Below are positions 1 through 6,222 of a stretch of 6,240 nucleotides of DNA, one piece after another. Source of the DNA: Methylococcaceae bacterium UBA659 (lineage in GTDB: Bacteria; Pseudomonadota; Gammaproteobacteria; Methylococcales; Methylomonadaceae). Both the position numbers and the translations under genes were made by a program. Each line of letters opens with the position of its first letter. Within the stretch, counting starts at the first letter, position 1. The notes beneath the pieces were generated by a model. It was not told the DNA's origin. It did not search any database and worked only from the letters and a program-made list of their open reading frames with translations. The DNA is taken from assembly GCA_002299495.1 (NCBI GenBank), contig DBNZ01000178.1, forward strand, positions 1-6,240, written 5' to 3'.

Positions 1-16
1 GCGTTGAATCATGGCG

Positions 17-30
17 CGGCTGACAAGCCG
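17..30. repeat. Short perfect hairpin beyond the transposase fragment
   Basis: CGGCT at 17-21 pairs perfectly with AGCCG at 26-30 across a GACA loop. It lies just past the point where transposase similarity ends. It could mark the sequence that replaced the rest of the element, but a 5-base stem is also expected by chance, so no function is assigned. Confidence 0.2.
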
Positions 31-42
31 AATGCATGCCCT

Positions 43-306
43 GCCAACCAGCAATCATGTCCCTTTAGCTCCCTGTGTGTGTTGTTTTATCGGTTGCCGA
101 CACAATTTTGGCCAATCTATTTTTTCTTTGAAAAAACGTGGCACCGTCCGATAACTGCCGCCTTTTTCAGTCCGGCGGGATATGCCCAGCCAGGTGACTC
201 GCCCGGTCATCGCCAACACGGCTTCAATGATCAGGATTAGCTGCTTGAACGTCCGAGGTGCCAGCGATGAGCTCAGGCTGCTAAGAGTTGTGATTATTTC
301 GTCCAT
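43..306 (-). pseudogene. Decayed 5' fragment of a DDE (IS4/IS701-like) transposase gene
   Basis: The reverse strand opens with ATG at 306-304 and reads about 83 codons beginning MDEIITTLSSLSSSLAPRTF. It includes the stretch GGSYRTVPRFFKEKIDWPKL, which I recognise as the N-terminal part of DDE transposases of the IS4/IS701 type; there this region precedes the first catalytic Asp. The frame stops at TGA (57-55), but the same frame continues as L-L-V-G to position 43, and family members as I recall them have Trp at the stop, so a TGG to TGA change is likely. Beyond position 43 the similarity is lost. No catalytic DDE residues are present, so the piece cannot be an active transposase. Family-level naming is from memory and the exact IS is unknown. 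It is divergent to the defence operon and lies about 300 bases upstream of it, which points to past insertion activity beside the operon. Confidence 0.6.
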
Positions 307-603
307 GATCAGATTAGGCGGGTGATGCTTGGTTTAAGAAACGGGTATTCGACCTTTTCTGGTCATTTCTTTCGGTTTCATTAACAATGGAATCATTCTT
401 GCCGTTTGGCGAAGATGTTGATATGAGAAAAAACTGTACGAAAAAAATACCACGCCGGACGACTTGAGAATCGCTGGGATTTGCAATATTTTCACAGTCT
501 CTCCAGCGTGGGGACGCAGTTTGGCGTGGGTTTGACTGTCCACCCGTGACCTACAGGCTGGTCTGTTTTATTGAACTATAACCCACAGTCTTACTATCCC
601 GCT
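307..603. other. Non-coding region upstream of the defence operon
   Basis: These roughly 300 bases lie between the divergent transposase remnant and the first operon gene. I see no protein in any frame that I recognise; a 69-codon reverse frame at 334-543 has no family features. The stretch from about 410 to 450 is AT-rich, with runs of A. The operon promoter must be here or just inside it, but no clear -35/-10 pair stands out. The outer end of the insertion sequence probably also lies in this region, but I could not identify its inverted repeat. An imperfect inverted repeat is listed separately. Confidence 0.5.
450..511. repeat. Imperfect inverted repeat upstream of jetA
   Basis: CCACGCCGG at 450-458 and CCAGCGTGG at 503-511 are inverted copies with one mismatch (a G-T wobble in RNA), separated by 44 bases. 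A second partial partner, GGCGTGG at 523-529, is an exact inverse of CCACGCC at 450-456. The pair could be an operator, a structured leader or an insertion-sequence end; nothing in the sequence decides between these. Confidence 0.25.
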
Positions 604-1851
604 ATGATCAACCCACGCAGCCTGATTCGCGCACTCGATAAACACTGGGGCGCAATAGAGCGTCTAGTGTTGCTTAACCGTGATGTTTGTTCCTATGGAC
701 GCGACGACTTGCTTGGGCTTCTGGCTAAAACCTATCCGCACGAATCCCAAGACCAGCAGGTCGAGCGTTTGCAACAACTGGTCAACGCCGAATTGTTGAT
801 TACCATACCGCGCAGCGATGCCTTGCAGCTCAACGAAAACGTCCGGCAATTCGTTGCAAGTTTGTTGCATGAACACGAACTGGGTTTGTCGGACATCTTA
901 AAAGCCCGCATCACCGACATTAAAACGGGTTTGGGACAATTGCAGCAAGCCTTGCAAGAACGGGATATGGCGGCCCTGCAACAGGGCACGGTTCGGATTG
1001 ACAGGCAATTGCGGCAAATCTTACAGCAACTGGATGAGGATGCCCAAGCCATCCAAGCGATTTCCGAACGGGCCAAAGCAGCCGATGAACGGATGCCTTT
1101 GGCACGGCGTTACCGTGAAGTCTTAGAAGCCTATGACCGTTATGTGCAGCCGATGACCGAACTGATGGACACGGGGGCGGGCGGCAGTTTTTATCCGTTG
1201 CTGGAAGCGGCGGAAACGGTGTTGGCATCGTTAGCGCAACAACTGGCAACCCAAGGCGGGTTATACAGTTATCAGTTGATGTTGCGGCAAGTCGGCTTTA
1301 GGGTGAAGGATTTAAAGCAATCCGGTTTTTTGACCTTAAAACAATGCACCAATACCTTAATGCCTCTGCGCGAAGAGATTCGCCGCCATAACCAACTCAG
1401 TACGGCGATTGGGAAATTATTAGGAGAGGTGCGTAAAAAAGGTTTGCGCCGGACTTTGCCGCAAAACTGTTTGCCGGTCTGGCGCAAAGAACGGACTTTC
1501 TCCATCGCTATCGGATCTGAACTGTTGACGCTGATGGAACAGGCACACGGGTATCAACCGCTAGCAGTCGGTTTTCCAGAAGCCATTGCCGATGACCTGC
1601 CGATAGAACTGGAACGGATAGATGAAGAGGCGATTGTTAAACATCTTCGGCAAAATTTGCCGCTACCCGATTTAATGGGCTGGCTGACCGAACATTACGG
1701 CCATTATCGGGATGCCACACTGCTAAAGCTGTATCATAAATTAATCCGTTTGCCGGATATGACGGCGACACCAGACCCGAAAGAAATACGCGTCACCCTC
1801 ACACAAGTCGCTATCCGCTTACACAGCCATCATCTTGCCAAACAGCCATGA
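604..1851 (+). CDS. jetA: Wadjet-like JetA / MksF: MukF-like kleisin subunit
   Basis: A protein of 415 aa, starting MINPRSLIRALDKHWGAIER, predicted to be the kleisin that bridges the two heads of the JetC ATPase dimer and carries JetB. This is known for Wadjet/MukBEF complexes and inferred here. The layout fits: an N-terminal winged-helix-like part (about 1-85), a long charged, Gln/Glu-rich helical middle (about 85-170) and a region with YDRYVQPMTELMDTG (around 175-190) followed by more helices. A C-terminal globular part (about 330-415) would match the winged helix that binds the SMC head. There are no signal peptides or membrane segments. I chose ATG 604; the frame is open from TTG 571, which would add 11 Tyr/Pro/Asn-rich residues that look unconserved. 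Neither start has a good Shine-Dalgarno. The stop overlaps jetB by 4 bases. The assignment leans on order and neighbours more than on sequence identity. Confidence 0.7.
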   Translation: MINPRSLIRALDKHWGAIERLVLLNRDVCSYGRDDLLGLLAKTYPHESQDQQVERLQQLVNAELLITIPRSDALQLNENVRQFVASLLHEHELGLSDILKARITDIKTGLGQLQQALQERDMAALQQGTVRIDRQLRQILQQLDEDAQAIQAISERAKAADERMPLARRYREVLEAYDRYVQPMTELMDTGAGGSFYPLLEAAETVLASLAQQLATQGGLYSYQLMLRQVGFRVKDLKQSGFLTLKQCTNTLMPLREEIRRHNQLSTAIGKLLGEVRKKGLRRTLPQNCLPVWRKERTFSIAIGSELLTLMEQAHGYQPLAVGFPEAIADDLPIELERIDEEAIVKHLRQNLPLPDLMGWLTEHYGHYRDATLLKLYHKLIRLPDMTATPDPKEIRVTLTQVAIRLHSHHLAKQP

Positions 1852-2408
1852 GCATCAATTTAAATGCCTTAAGCCAACTCCAGGAGCTGTTCAAAAAGCT
1901 GGGTTCCGGCGCCCACTTAAACCGCCTGACCGACACCGAACTTTGGGTGGAGCTGGAAAATCACCAAACTGATTATGATGCGTTATTTTCTGCCTTAGGT
2001 TTTGCCCTGGTGGTTGACGGACGCGGTTTTGCGTACTTTAAAAGCGATCAGGCCAGCTCATATACTGGCAAACTGACCCGTCGGCTGGCGCTGCTGCTGA
2101 TGTTGCTGTTTGAATACCAAGCCGACCAAGGGTTGCATTTGTTCCAATTCCAGCAATGGCGTATTGATGCGGTTTTACTGGACACGCTTTGGCAACGCTA
2201 TCATGTCGTTTTGGAAGCAGAAGAAATTACCCAGCCACAAATGCTCAAAGAGATTTTCGACAGTGCCGCGCGTATCGGTTTTCTGATTGTTTCTGACGGG
2301 GCTTATTGGCTTCTACCCGCCGTACATCGTTATCTGGATTTGTTTGAAGAGCTTGCAGGCACCGAACGGCCTGGGCAACCCATCGAAGTTATGGAGGATA
2401 CACTTTGA
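1848..2408 (+). CDS. jetB: Wadjet-like JetB / MksE: MukE-like small subunit
   Basis: A 186-aa soluble protein in the position and size class of MukE/JetB, the tandem winged-helix (KITE-type) subunit that sits on the kleisin and helps hold DNA. Visible features are LWVELENHQTDYDALFSALG (about 29-48), then a glycine turn and an aromatic segment GRGFAYFKS (about 57-65) like the beta wing of a first winged-helix domain. A hydrophobic helix rich in Leu (about 75-90) follows, and a second domain ends in IGFLIVSDGAYWLLPAVHRY (about 145-164) before an acidic tail. The ATG overlaps the jetA stop as ATGA and has no clear ribosome binding site of its own, so translation is probably coupled to jetA. Its own stop overlaps the TTG start of jetC. 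Small subunits of this type diverge fast, so context carries much of the call. Confidence 0.7.
   Translation: MSINLNALSQLQELFKKLGSGAHLNRLTDTELWVELENHQTDYDALFSALGFALVVDGRGFAYFKSDQASSYTGKLTRRLALLLMLLFEYQADQGLHLFQFQQWRIDAVLLDTLWQRYHVVLEAEEITQPQMLKEIFDSAARIGFLIVSDGAYWLLPAVHRYLDLFEELAGTERPGQPIEVMEDTL
2393..2397 (+). promoter_or_regulatory. Strong ribosome binding site for the TTG start of jetC
   Basis: GGAGG at 2393-2397 lies seven bases before TTG 2405, the best Shine-Dalgarno seen before any gene in the window. It supports the non-ATG start of jetC, since the next in-frame ATG is about 58 codons later, behind the Walker A motif. The site lies inside the 3' end of jetB. Confidence 0.75.
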
Positions 2409-5197
2409 GCCTAGCGTACTATGGATTCCAAAAACTGGTGTTATTAAACAGTGCTGGTTATAGCCGCGCCGAATTGCCGCTGGATGACTCGGTGTCGATC
2501 ATCGCCCCCAACAATACCGGCAAGACCAGCCTGATTAATGCCTTGCAGTTCCTGCTAATTCTTGACAAAAGGCACATGGTGTTCGGCGCACACGATTTTG
2601 ATAAATCCCGGCGCTTTTATTTTCCAAACAACAGCAGTTACATTTTGCTGGAAGTGTTGTTGCCGTCGGGGATGGCCGTCATTGGCTGTGTCGGCAAAGG
2701 CTTAAGCCATGATTATGAATACTTTGCCTATCAAGGCAGTTTGGAAATCGAAGATTACCGTCTGGATAACAGCAATCTGGTGACCCAGCCCAAGTTAATC
2801 AGCCGCTTGCTGGAATGTGGCAAACCGGCAAAAATTTACCCACAGGCGGATTTACGCGCCCTGTTGTACGGCAACCGGCAAAAACAGCGTTCAGATGACC
2901 CTGATTTAACGATATTTCCGCTGGAATTCACCTCGCAAGCGGCTACTTACCAGCGCATTCTCGTCCGCACCTTACGCCTGGACCGTTTGGATAGCCGCGA
3001 AGTAAAAAACTATTTGCTGGAAATCTTCAAGAATGACCTACAAGACCGCAGTGTCGATTTCAAAAGCGAATGGGATAAATCCTTTGCCGATGTCAATTAC
3101 GACAAATCCCAATATGACGCCGTGTTCCGCAACAAGACGCTGATTGCCGGCATGGAGGAACAGCAACAAACCCGCCGGGCGTTACGAGGCAAAATTATTC
3201 TGTGGCGCTCCGTGATTGAACAGGGCTTAGAGACATGGGAAACTTATTTTCAAAACAGCACTGAACAAATCCTGCAACAACTTGAAGTATTGAAGGCAAC
3301 ATCCGAAGCCTTGGAAAAACGTCAAAGCGGTATTTATGAAGAGAGGGCGGAAGCCAATGCCGCGTTGAAAGGACAGGAAAAAACACAACAGCATTGCCAG
3401 GAATTGGCTATCCGCTTTCAGTTTGTCAACGACTTGATACAACTAGAAAAGCAACGGCAAAGTTTGCAAGACCAGCGCGATGAATGCATGCGGATGGTCA
3501 AAAACGCCGAGCAAACCCAATCTACCGATGCCGTTAAACGCTCGATTGCCAAAATCACCCACGATAAAACTGATCTGCAAAGGCAACTTGCCAGTATCCA
3601 CGATAATTTCTATCTGCAATTGCAAAAGCTGTTGCCTGCGGACAGCTTTGAGGTACTAACCCGCTTGTTGGCAAAATCGGTGTTGAGCTTGCCGGTAGGT
3701 CACGAAAAAACAATTGTGTTACAAGATGCGGCCGCGTTCCGGTTGTTCGCCGCCAAACTCACCGATAATCTCGAAGGCAACCGCCTGGAGCTACCTGGCG
3801 TGTTGCTAGACATGTCGGCACTGACAGCCAACCTGACCTTAAAAACGGCCCAAGAGCTGCAAACAGAAATCGACGATTGCGGGCAACAATTGGCGAATCA
3901 GGTAAAACTGTTACAAACCATTGAAAACCTGGCGCAACAAAAACAGCAACAAACGGCGCTGGAACGGCAAATCAAGGAACTGGACAAGGATATACAGGAT
4001 TACCAAACGTTGTTGGCATTAACGGCGGATCAGCCCGCCCGATTGCAACGGATAGACGAATTGAAGCAAAAACTGGCGGTGCTAGGACAAGAAGAGTCGG
4101 TCTTATCCGCCAAGAAAAAGGCGCTTGCCGAAGCGCAAGATCGCTTAAAAACCGAACAGGACCACTTACAAAACCAACACAAACGTATCCATGCCGCCCG
4201 TGGGCAACGATTAGACCACCAAGCGCCCTTTACCTTTTTGGAGCAACTGCCGTTTGTGCCGTGTATGGATTACGCTGAGCTTTCCATGCCTGACTTGGCC
4301 GACCGCATCGAAAGCTATAACCGCAATTGCGGGCAGCACCGTCAAATCGACGAGGCATTGGGCTTACAACTGGGCAAACTGCATCAAGACGGCATCAATA
4401 AATTTCAAAACCAAGATAAGGCCGAACAGGAACTGGATGCCTTATTTGCGTACACCGCAGAGCTTAGCCAAGAACAGGCCGCGATTGAACGCAAAGCCCG
4501 TTCCGCCGTGGTGCAAGTAGCAGCAATTCTGCGCGATTTGCGGGACAGTTTGGAAAGCCTGAAACGGCGAATGCGCGAATTCAATAATAAAATCAGTAAA
4601 CGCCAGTTGTCCGACCTGAAGGTGTTCAAAATCGAACCCCGTGAAGAAGAAGCCTTAGTCAAAGCCATACAAACCCTGATTTCCACTTCCGAACAAGTGG
4701 AATCGGGTAATTCATTCGACCTGTTTGACCATAATGCCGTTCTGGATGACAAGGAACTCAACAAAGCCAAAGATTTGCTCATTAAAGAAGGCGAAGCGCG
4801 TGGTAGTCTACGGGTTGAACATTTGTTCCGGCTGGTCTTTATCATCGCCAAAGAAAACCAAGCGCCCGCCGAATTCGAAGACATCGACAGCGCCGCCTCC
4901 AATGGTACAGTTTTAATGGCAAAACTCATCACCGGCCTCGCGATGCTCAACCAAATGCAAGACCCGCGCAAAACCATCCGTACCGCCTGTTATCTGGATG
5001 AAGCGGCATCACTGGATCAATATAACCAACGGAATTTAATAGCGACAGCGACTGAATTTGGTTTTTCGCTAATTTTCGCCTCGCCGGAACCGCAAATCAC
5101 TGCCCGTTATTGTGTACCTATAGCCACAAGCAACGGCAAAAACCATATTAGCCGTCTTAACTGGCAAATTCTGGAAACCTTGAGTGATGCCGGTTGA
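2405..5197 (+). CDS. jetC: Wadjet-like JetC / MksB: SMC-type ATPase
   Basis: A 930-aa ATPase with SMC architecture, predicted motor of the complex. The N-terminal head (about 1-240) has a Walker A at residues 34-41, APNNTGKT, followed by SLINALQFLL. A Gln/Glu/Leu-rich coiled coil runs from about 248 to 399, then a globular hinge-like part (about 400-478), then a returning coil (about 480-600 and again about 665-735). The C-terminal head has REFNNKIS (about 726-733), a signature-like S832-N-G-T835 in place of LSGGQ, a Walker B CYLDEA with D865 and E866 as Mg-binding and catalytic residues, D871 as a likely D-loop Asp, and FASPEP at 891-896 at the switch position. The coils are short compared with MukB (about 1480 aa) and with roughly 1100-aa JetC. 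The first glycine of the P-loop is Ala34. TTG start, supported by GGAGG; it overlaps jetB by 4 bases. A RecN- or SbcC-like repair ATPase is the alternative, but the neighbours argue for Wadjet/Mks. Confidence 0.85.
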   Translation: MSLAYYGFQKLVLLNSAGYSRAELPLDDSVSIIAPNNTGKTSLINALQFLLILDKRHMVFGAHDFDKSRRFYFPNNSSYILLEVLLPSGMAVIGCVGKGLSHDYEYFAYQGSLEIEDYRLDNSNLVTQPKLISRLLECGKPAKIYPQADLRALLYGNRQKQRSDDPDLTIFPLEFTSQAATYQRILVRTLRLDRLDSREVKNYLLEIFKNDLQDRSVDFKSEWDKSFADVNYDKSQYDAVFRNKTLIAGMEEQQQTRRALRGKIILWRSVIEQGLETWETYFQNSTEQILQQLEVLKATSEALEKRQSGIYEERAEANAALKGQEKTQQHCQELAIRFQFVNDLIQLEKQRQSLQDQRDECMRMVKNAEQTQSTDAVKRSIAKITHDKTDLQRQLASIHDNFYLQLQKLLPADSFEVLTRLLAKSVLSLPVGHEKTIVLQDAAAFRLFAAKLTDNLEGNRLELPGVLLDMSALTANLTLKTAQELQTEIDDCGQQLANQVKLLQTIENLAQQKQQQTALERQIKELDKDIQDYQTLLALTADQPARLQRIDELKQKLAVLGQEESVLSAKKKALAEAQDRLKTEQDHLQNQHKRIHAARGQRLDHQAPFTFLEQLPFVPCMDYAELSMPDLADRIESYNRNCGQHRQIDEALGLQLGKLHQDGINKFQNQDKAEQELDALFAYTAELSQEQAAIERKARSAVVQVAAILRDLRDSLESLKRRMREFNNKISKRQLSDLKVFKIEPREEEALVKAIQTLISTSEQVESGNSFDLFDHNAVLDDKELNKAKDLLIKEGEARGSLRVEHLFRLVFIIAKENQAPAEFEDIDSAASNGTVLMAKLITGLAMLNQMQDPRKTIRTACYLDEAASLDQYNQRNLIATATEFGFSLIFASPEPQITARYCVPIATSNGKNHISRLNWQILETLSDAG

Positions 5198-5203
5198 TAT
5201 GCC

Positions 5204-6076
5204 ATGAGTGTTTTATCAGAAGCTTTAAAGCGCTTGATGGCGAGTGAACAGCCGTTAAACGCATCAGACTTTACGGCTAGCCAGCGTAAACAATTGGAAC
5301 AGTTCACCCGCGAAACCCGTCTGCTTGAAATAAGCAAACAAGGCCGGAAAACAACATATCGTGTATTAAACCGACAAAGCCTACAGGATTATTTGCTGAT
5401 GCAGCAACCTCTGGCAGATGAGGAATTGCACCCGGAACTATCGCCGCGCAGCCGCAATATTGGCAAAAGCCGCAATAGCAAGAAAGGCCAAACGGGGCAT
5501 GATTGTTGGTATTTGTTGATGAAAGCTTGGGATATGGAATGCGTGTGGGAAAATGAAAACGGCTTATTTCAGCCTGCCCAACTGACTGAGTGCTTTGGCG
5601 TGGCGGCCTTGCGTATCAACACAGGGCAAGATTGGCAATGCAACCGTCCTTTGCTATTAGTCGAAAACCAAGCCTTATTTGACCGCTGCGACTGGTTGCC
5701 GGACGATTTCAACGGTTGTCTTATTTATTATGCCGGGCAATTGTCCGATGTCTTATTGCAATGGCTTTGTGAACAAAAACGCACCGATAAAATCATCTTA
5801 TTCCCTGATTATGATGGGATCGGTTTAGGAAATTACGTCCGCTTGTTGGAAACCCGCCATCCTGAAACCACCGTGCAATTTTATTGGTTACCGGATTGGG
5901 AAAGCAAATTGGCAAAATTCGGCAATGCGGATGTTTGGCAGAAGACCCGCATCCAATTTGAAAATGCCTTGCAAAAATTGGCGGACATCAATGCGCTGAC
6001 CGCCGAATTTAGCCAGCTTGCCAGCCTGTCGCAACGCTATGGCAAGGCATTGGAACAAGAAGCGGTTTGGTTATGA
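5204..6076 (+). CDS. jetD: Wadjet-like JetD / MksG: Toprim nuclease subunit
   Basis: A 290-aa protein, predicted to be the nuclease that cuts DNA held by the SMC complex. In Wadjet, JetD is related to topoisomerase VI/Spo11 and cuts through a metal-binding Toprim fold. Here the fold is marked by E154 in LLLVENQ, then CLIYYAGQLSDVLLQWL (about 172-188), and D202-x-D204-x-x-G207 in LFPDYDGIG; these give the expected Glu plus DxD. The C-terminus has LEQE at 283-286, which resembles the end of JetD (DUF2220-type) proteins. The N-terminal 75 residues look like a winged helix (KQGRKTTYRVLNRQSLQDYL). A basic linker, SRNIGKSRNSKKGQ (83-96), follows and may touch DNA. Known JetD proteins are about 380-400 aa, so about 100 residues are missing, mainly from the N-terminal arm. 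ATG 5204 is 6 bases after the jetC stop with a poor ribosome binding site, so reinitiation after jetC is likely. No frameshift is seen. Confidence 0.8.
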   Translation: MSVLSEALKRLMASEQPLNASDFTASQRKQLEQFTRETRLLEISKQGRKTTYRVLNRQSLQDYLLMQQPLADEELHPELSPRSRNIGKSRNSKKGQTGHDCWYLLMKAWDMECVWENENGLFQPAQLTECFGVAALRINTGQDWQCNRPLLLVENQALFDRCDWLPDDFNGCLIYYAGQLSDVLLQWLCEQKRTDKIILFPDYDGIGLGNYVRLLETRHPETTVQFYWLPDWESKLAKFGNADVWQKTRIQFENALQKLADINALTAEFSQLASLSQRYGKALEQEAVWL

Positions 6077-6090
6077 CGCCCTCACGAAGT

Positions 6091-6104
6091 GGATGCCGGA
6101 ATCC
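6091..6104. repeat. Near-palindromic repeat element GGATGCCGGAATCC
   Basis: The 14 bases equal their own reverse complement except at one mirrored pair of positions. The motif, in the wider form of GTGGATGCCGGAATCCAG, resembles short interspersed repeats I know from many proteobacterial genomes. It starts 15 bases after the jetD stop and is probably part of a longer dispersed repeat rather than a specific regulator. Confidence 0.45.
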
Positions 6105-6134
6105 AGGGACACTGACGGTAACTTTGCCACACCA

Positions 6135-6158
6135 TCGCGGCGAGGGCACCGCTCCTAC
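6135..6158 (-). repeat. REP-like hairpin with 5' GTAG head
   Basis: Read on the - strand, this 24-base unit begins GTAGGA and then folds: GCGGTG (6152-6147) pairs with CGCCGC (6142-6137), one pair being a wobble, around the loop CCCT. A GTAG/GTGG tetranucleotide followed by a GC-rich hairpin is the hallmark of REP elements mobilised by RAYT (TnpA-REP) proteins. Such elements typically sit between genes, where the hairpin can protect the 3' end of an upstream transcript; that would fit its place after jetD. Only one copy is visible here. Confidence 0.55.
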
Positions 6159-6175
6159 CACACCCGCATCACGGC

Positions 6176-6185
6176 CATAGCTATG
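6176..6185. repeat. Perfect 10-base palindrome CATAGCTATG
   Basis: CATAG at 6176-6180 is followed directly by its reverse complement CTATG at 6181-6185. The size would suit a half-turn protein binding site, but there is no promoter beside it and chance is a fair explanation. Confidence 0.25.
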
Positions 6186-6206
6186 CACAAAAAACATTAA
6201 CCGTCA

Positions 6207-6222
6207 TGCCCTGAAAAGGGCA
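6207..6222. repeat. GAAA-capped perfect hairpin
   Basis: TGCCCT at 6207-6212 pairs perfectly with AGGGCA at 6217-6222 around a GAAA tetraloop, a very stable RNA cap on the + strand. No T run follows on the + strand. On the - strand the run of six T (6194-6189) begins 12 bases beyond the stem, too far for a standard terminator. It may act as a transcript end or processing site, or be part of a repeat. Confidence 0.35.

Noticed and set aside
4..240. 78-codon frame on the + strand at the left edge
   Set aside because: It is antisense to the recognisable transposase fragment, and its translation has no recognisable motif.
334..543. 69-codon frame on the - strand between the transposase remnant and jetA
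   Set aside because: No recognisable domain, no ribosome binding site and an unconvincing composition; treated as non-coding.
532..560. TTGACT at 532-537 as the -35 box of the operon promoter
   Set aside because: No acceptable -10 hexamer lies 16-18 bases downstream; the nearest TATAAC (577-582) is 39 bases away.
548..570. GACC/GGTC hairpin followed by TGTTTTA as a terminator before jetA
   Set aside because: The stem has only 4 pairs with an 8-base loop and the T run is short and broken; too weak to call.
732..1249. Antisense frames within jetA
   Set aside because: Cys/Arg/Pro-rich translations typical of reverse-strand shadows; the + strand protein has the expected subunit layout.
4405..4977. 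190-codon open frame on the - strand inside the SMC gene
   Set aside because: It is Ser/Arg/Leu-rich with no family features, lies wholly inside jetC and is a by-product of jetC codon usage.
6009..6200. Two short frames over the jetD end and the repeat region, one on each strand
   Set aside because: They span repeats and the jetD 3' end, have no motif and no start signal.
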